This document shows positions 55,933 to 57,282 of a DNA stretch of 57,282 nt, piece after piece. Source of the stretch: Deltaproteobacteria bacterium (GTDB lineage: Bacteria; Desulfobacterota; Desulfobulbia; Desulfobulbales; SURF-16); assembly GCA_016219175.1 (NCBI GenBank), contig JACRCD010000018.1:1-57282 (forward strand), read 5' to 3'. A model generated the notes under the pieces. It ran no database searches and was not told the DNA's origin. It worked only from the letters and a program-made list of their open reading frames with translations. Within the stretch, counting starts at the first letter, position 1. Each line of letters opens with the position of its first letter. A program made the position numbers and the translations under genes.

Positions 55933-57065
55933 CTGCCCCTAAAAACTTTGTCGACCTGCCCGCATTGGCCGGGCATCTACGCGGCGAACTGGAAAGCAAA
56001 AGATTCATCCTGCTCTACGCCTACAACGGCACGGGCAAGACGCGCCTGTCCATGGCTTTCAAGGACATCGGCAAGCAAGGCGAGACAAGGGATACGCTCT
56101 ACTTCAATGCCTTCACCGAAGACCTGTTCACCTGGGATAATGATCTGGAGGGGGACAGCGCGCGGGTGCTGAAAATCAACTCCGCTTCCCGCTTTTTCGC
56201 GGGGCTGGCGGAAATGGAAATGGATAACCGCATCCGACCGTTGCTGAGTCGCTACGCCGACTTTGATTTCAGGATCGACACCAGCGACTGTAAAATCAGT
56301 TTTTCACGCCAGGTCACCATCGGTAATGGTGAAGACGTTAGAACGGAAAGCGTAGAAAACATCAAAATCTCGCGCGGCGAGGAGAACATTTTCATCTGGT
56401 GCTTCTTCCTTGCCATCGTGCAGTTGGTGATTGATGGCGCGGAGGCGTATGACTGGGTCAAGTACATCTATATCGACGACCCGATTTCTTCGCTCGACGA
56501 GCACAATGCCATTGCGGTGGGAAACCATTTGGCCCAGTTTTTAAAAAGACAAGATCACGCCATAAAGGCGATTATTTCAACCCACCATACCCTTTTTTTC
56601 AACGTGCTTTGGAATGAGCTGCGCGAGATTGGCAAAAAGAAATTCGCCCCGCATTTCTTGTCGCTCACCAGAAAAACGGGCGAATATCACCTTTCATACA
56701 CGGGGGACACACCATTTTTTCATCACTTGGCGTTACTCCAGGAGATTTGGCGGGCAAAGGAATCGGGGGAAATATACACGCATCACTTCAATGCCTTGCG
56801 CAGCCTTCTCGAAAAATCATCCATCTTCCATGGGTATAAAAAATTTTCTGTCTGCATCAGGAGCCAGGAAGACGATCCTGACGAGACGCTTTATGGAAGA
56901 CTCATCAACATCTTGAGCCATGGCAATTATTCGTATTATGACCCGGTAGAAATGCTCCCCGAGAACAAGGAGCATTTTGAAAAAGTATTGCTCGATTTTC
57001 TCGATTTTTACCCATTCAACCGGGAACTTACTCCTGAAGCGAACGAGCAGGAAACAACACCATGA
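55929..57065 (+). CDS. PrrC/RloC-like ABC ATPase, candidate anticodon nuclease
   Basis: A 378-residue ATPase with Walker A AYNGTGKT (31-38), Walker B YIDDPISSLDEH (181-192, the DDPISSLD form of the AAA_13/PrrC group), and a switch His in ISTHHTLF (217-224). The C-terminal part has R291-x3-E295 (LRSLLEKS) and H331 (ILSHGNYS). That spacing recalls the R-x3-E...H triad of PrrC and RloC tRNA nucleases. PrrC itself sits inside a type I restriction locus and acts when the restriction enzyme is blocked. The nuclease role is inferred. It could be only an accessory ATPase, since such R-E-H spacing also occurs in other AAA_13 proteins. It overlaps hsdM by 4 bases. Confidence 0.7.
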   Translation: MTAPKNFVDLPALAGHLRGELESKRFILLYAYNGTGKTRLSMAFKDIGKQGETRDTLYFNAFTEDLFTWDNDLEGDSARVLKINSASRFFAGLAEMEMDNRIRPLLSRYADFDFRIDTSDCKISFSRQVTIGNGEDVRTESVENIKISRGEENIFIWCFFLAIVQLVIDGAEAYDWVKYIYIDDPISSLDEHNAIAVGNHLAQFLKRQDHAIKAIISTHHTLFFNVLWNELREIGKKKFAPHFLSLTRKTGEYHLSYTGDTPFFHHLALLQEIWRAKESGEIYTHHFNALRSLLEKSSIFHGYKKFSVCIRSQEDDPDETLYGRLINILSHGNYSYYDPVEMLPENKEHFEKVLLDFLDFYPFNRELTPEANEQETTP

Positions 57066-57282
57066 CCGAACAAGACCAAAAACAACTGGGCAATACCCTG
57101 TGGGGCATTGCCGACCAACTGCGCGGGGCGATGAACGCGGACGACTTCCGCGATTACATGCTGTCCTTCCTGTTCCTGCGCTATCTGTCGGACAACTACG
57201 AGGTAGCAGCTCAAAAAGAGTTGGGGCGCGACTATCCCAACTTGGAAGCTGGCGACCGACGCACACCGCTGGCCGTCTGGTC
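57062..57282 (+). CDS. hsdM: Type I restriction methyltransferase subunit HsdM, 5' part
   Basis: The first 73 codons of a HsdM N-terminal domain (LGNTLWGIADQLRGAMNADD; RDYMLSFLFLRYLSDNYE). The frame is open to the window end, so the catalytic NPPF region lies beyond. It starts in a 4-base overlap with the PrrC-like gene. Confidence 0.93.
   Translation, partial: MTEQDQKQLGNTLWGIADQLRGAMNADDFRDYMLSFLFLRYLSDNYEVAAQKELGRDYPNLEAGDRRTPLAVW

Overview
The window looks like chromosome from a diazotrophic, Gram-negative, probably anaerobic member of the Desulfobacterota (Desulfobulbales-like Deltaproteobacteria). The reasons are a NifD with the long insertion typical of Group III nitrogenases, NifI1/NifI2 PII-like regulators, an rpoN-ptsN-rapZ block next to lptA-lptB, CxxC-rich electron-transfer proteins, and a 2-hydroxyacyl-CoA dehydratase-type double-cubane protein pair. 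The taxonomic placement is inference from gene content; there is no rRNA in the window.

Region 1 (about 1-25 kb) is a nitrogen-fixation and nitrogen-control region, mostly on the minus strand. Two nif transcription units can be defined from sequence. The first is nifH-nifI1-nifI2-nifD-nifK-(NifB-like protein)-[2Fe-2S] ferredoxin-GNAT-HEPN-like (16.0 to 8.4 kb). The second is nifE-nifN-nifB-nifX-like (5.35 to 0.8 kb). Each has a sigma-54 -24/-12 element and a TGT-N10-ACA NifA site about 130 bp upstream of the expected start. A divergent nifA, nifV at the end of a four-gene run, and glnK-amt with its own sigma-54-like promoter complete the set. Between the two nif units sits a lower-GC, plus-strand insert: a broken DinD/BRO-N-like gene, then an ABC-type ATPase plus Toprim pair that resembles two-gene OLD/PARIS-type defence systems.

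Region 2 (about 25-33 kb) holds a membrane polyferredoxin, an FG-GAP repeat exported protein, a histidine phosphatase, then rapZ, ptsN, rpoN, lptB and lptA. RpoN is the sigma factor the nif and glnK promoters need. Region 3 (33-47 kb, plus strand) is arginine synthesis (argB, D, F, G, H), then lysine/diaminopimelate synthesis (lysA, dapF, dapA, dapB), folK, a small YHS-like protein, a transaldolase-like gene, a lytic transglycosylase and pgsA.

Region 4 (47-57 kb) starts with the double-cubane protein and its ATPase activator, a solitary RelE-like gene and tRNA-Leu(CAA). After the tRNA comes a type I restriction-modification operon, hsdR-hsdS-rhuM-(PrrC/RloC-like ATPase)-hsdM, whose last gene runs off the window. 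Its junctions all overlap, by 4 to 11 bases.

The most unusual things are: a NifB paralogue that has lost all radical-SAM cysteines; degenerate 8-bp tandem repeats at four nif gene junctions, one forming a near-perfect 20-bp hairpin between nifD and nifK; the ATPase-Toprim pair inside the nif region; and the PrrC-like candidate anticodon nuclease inside the hsd operon.
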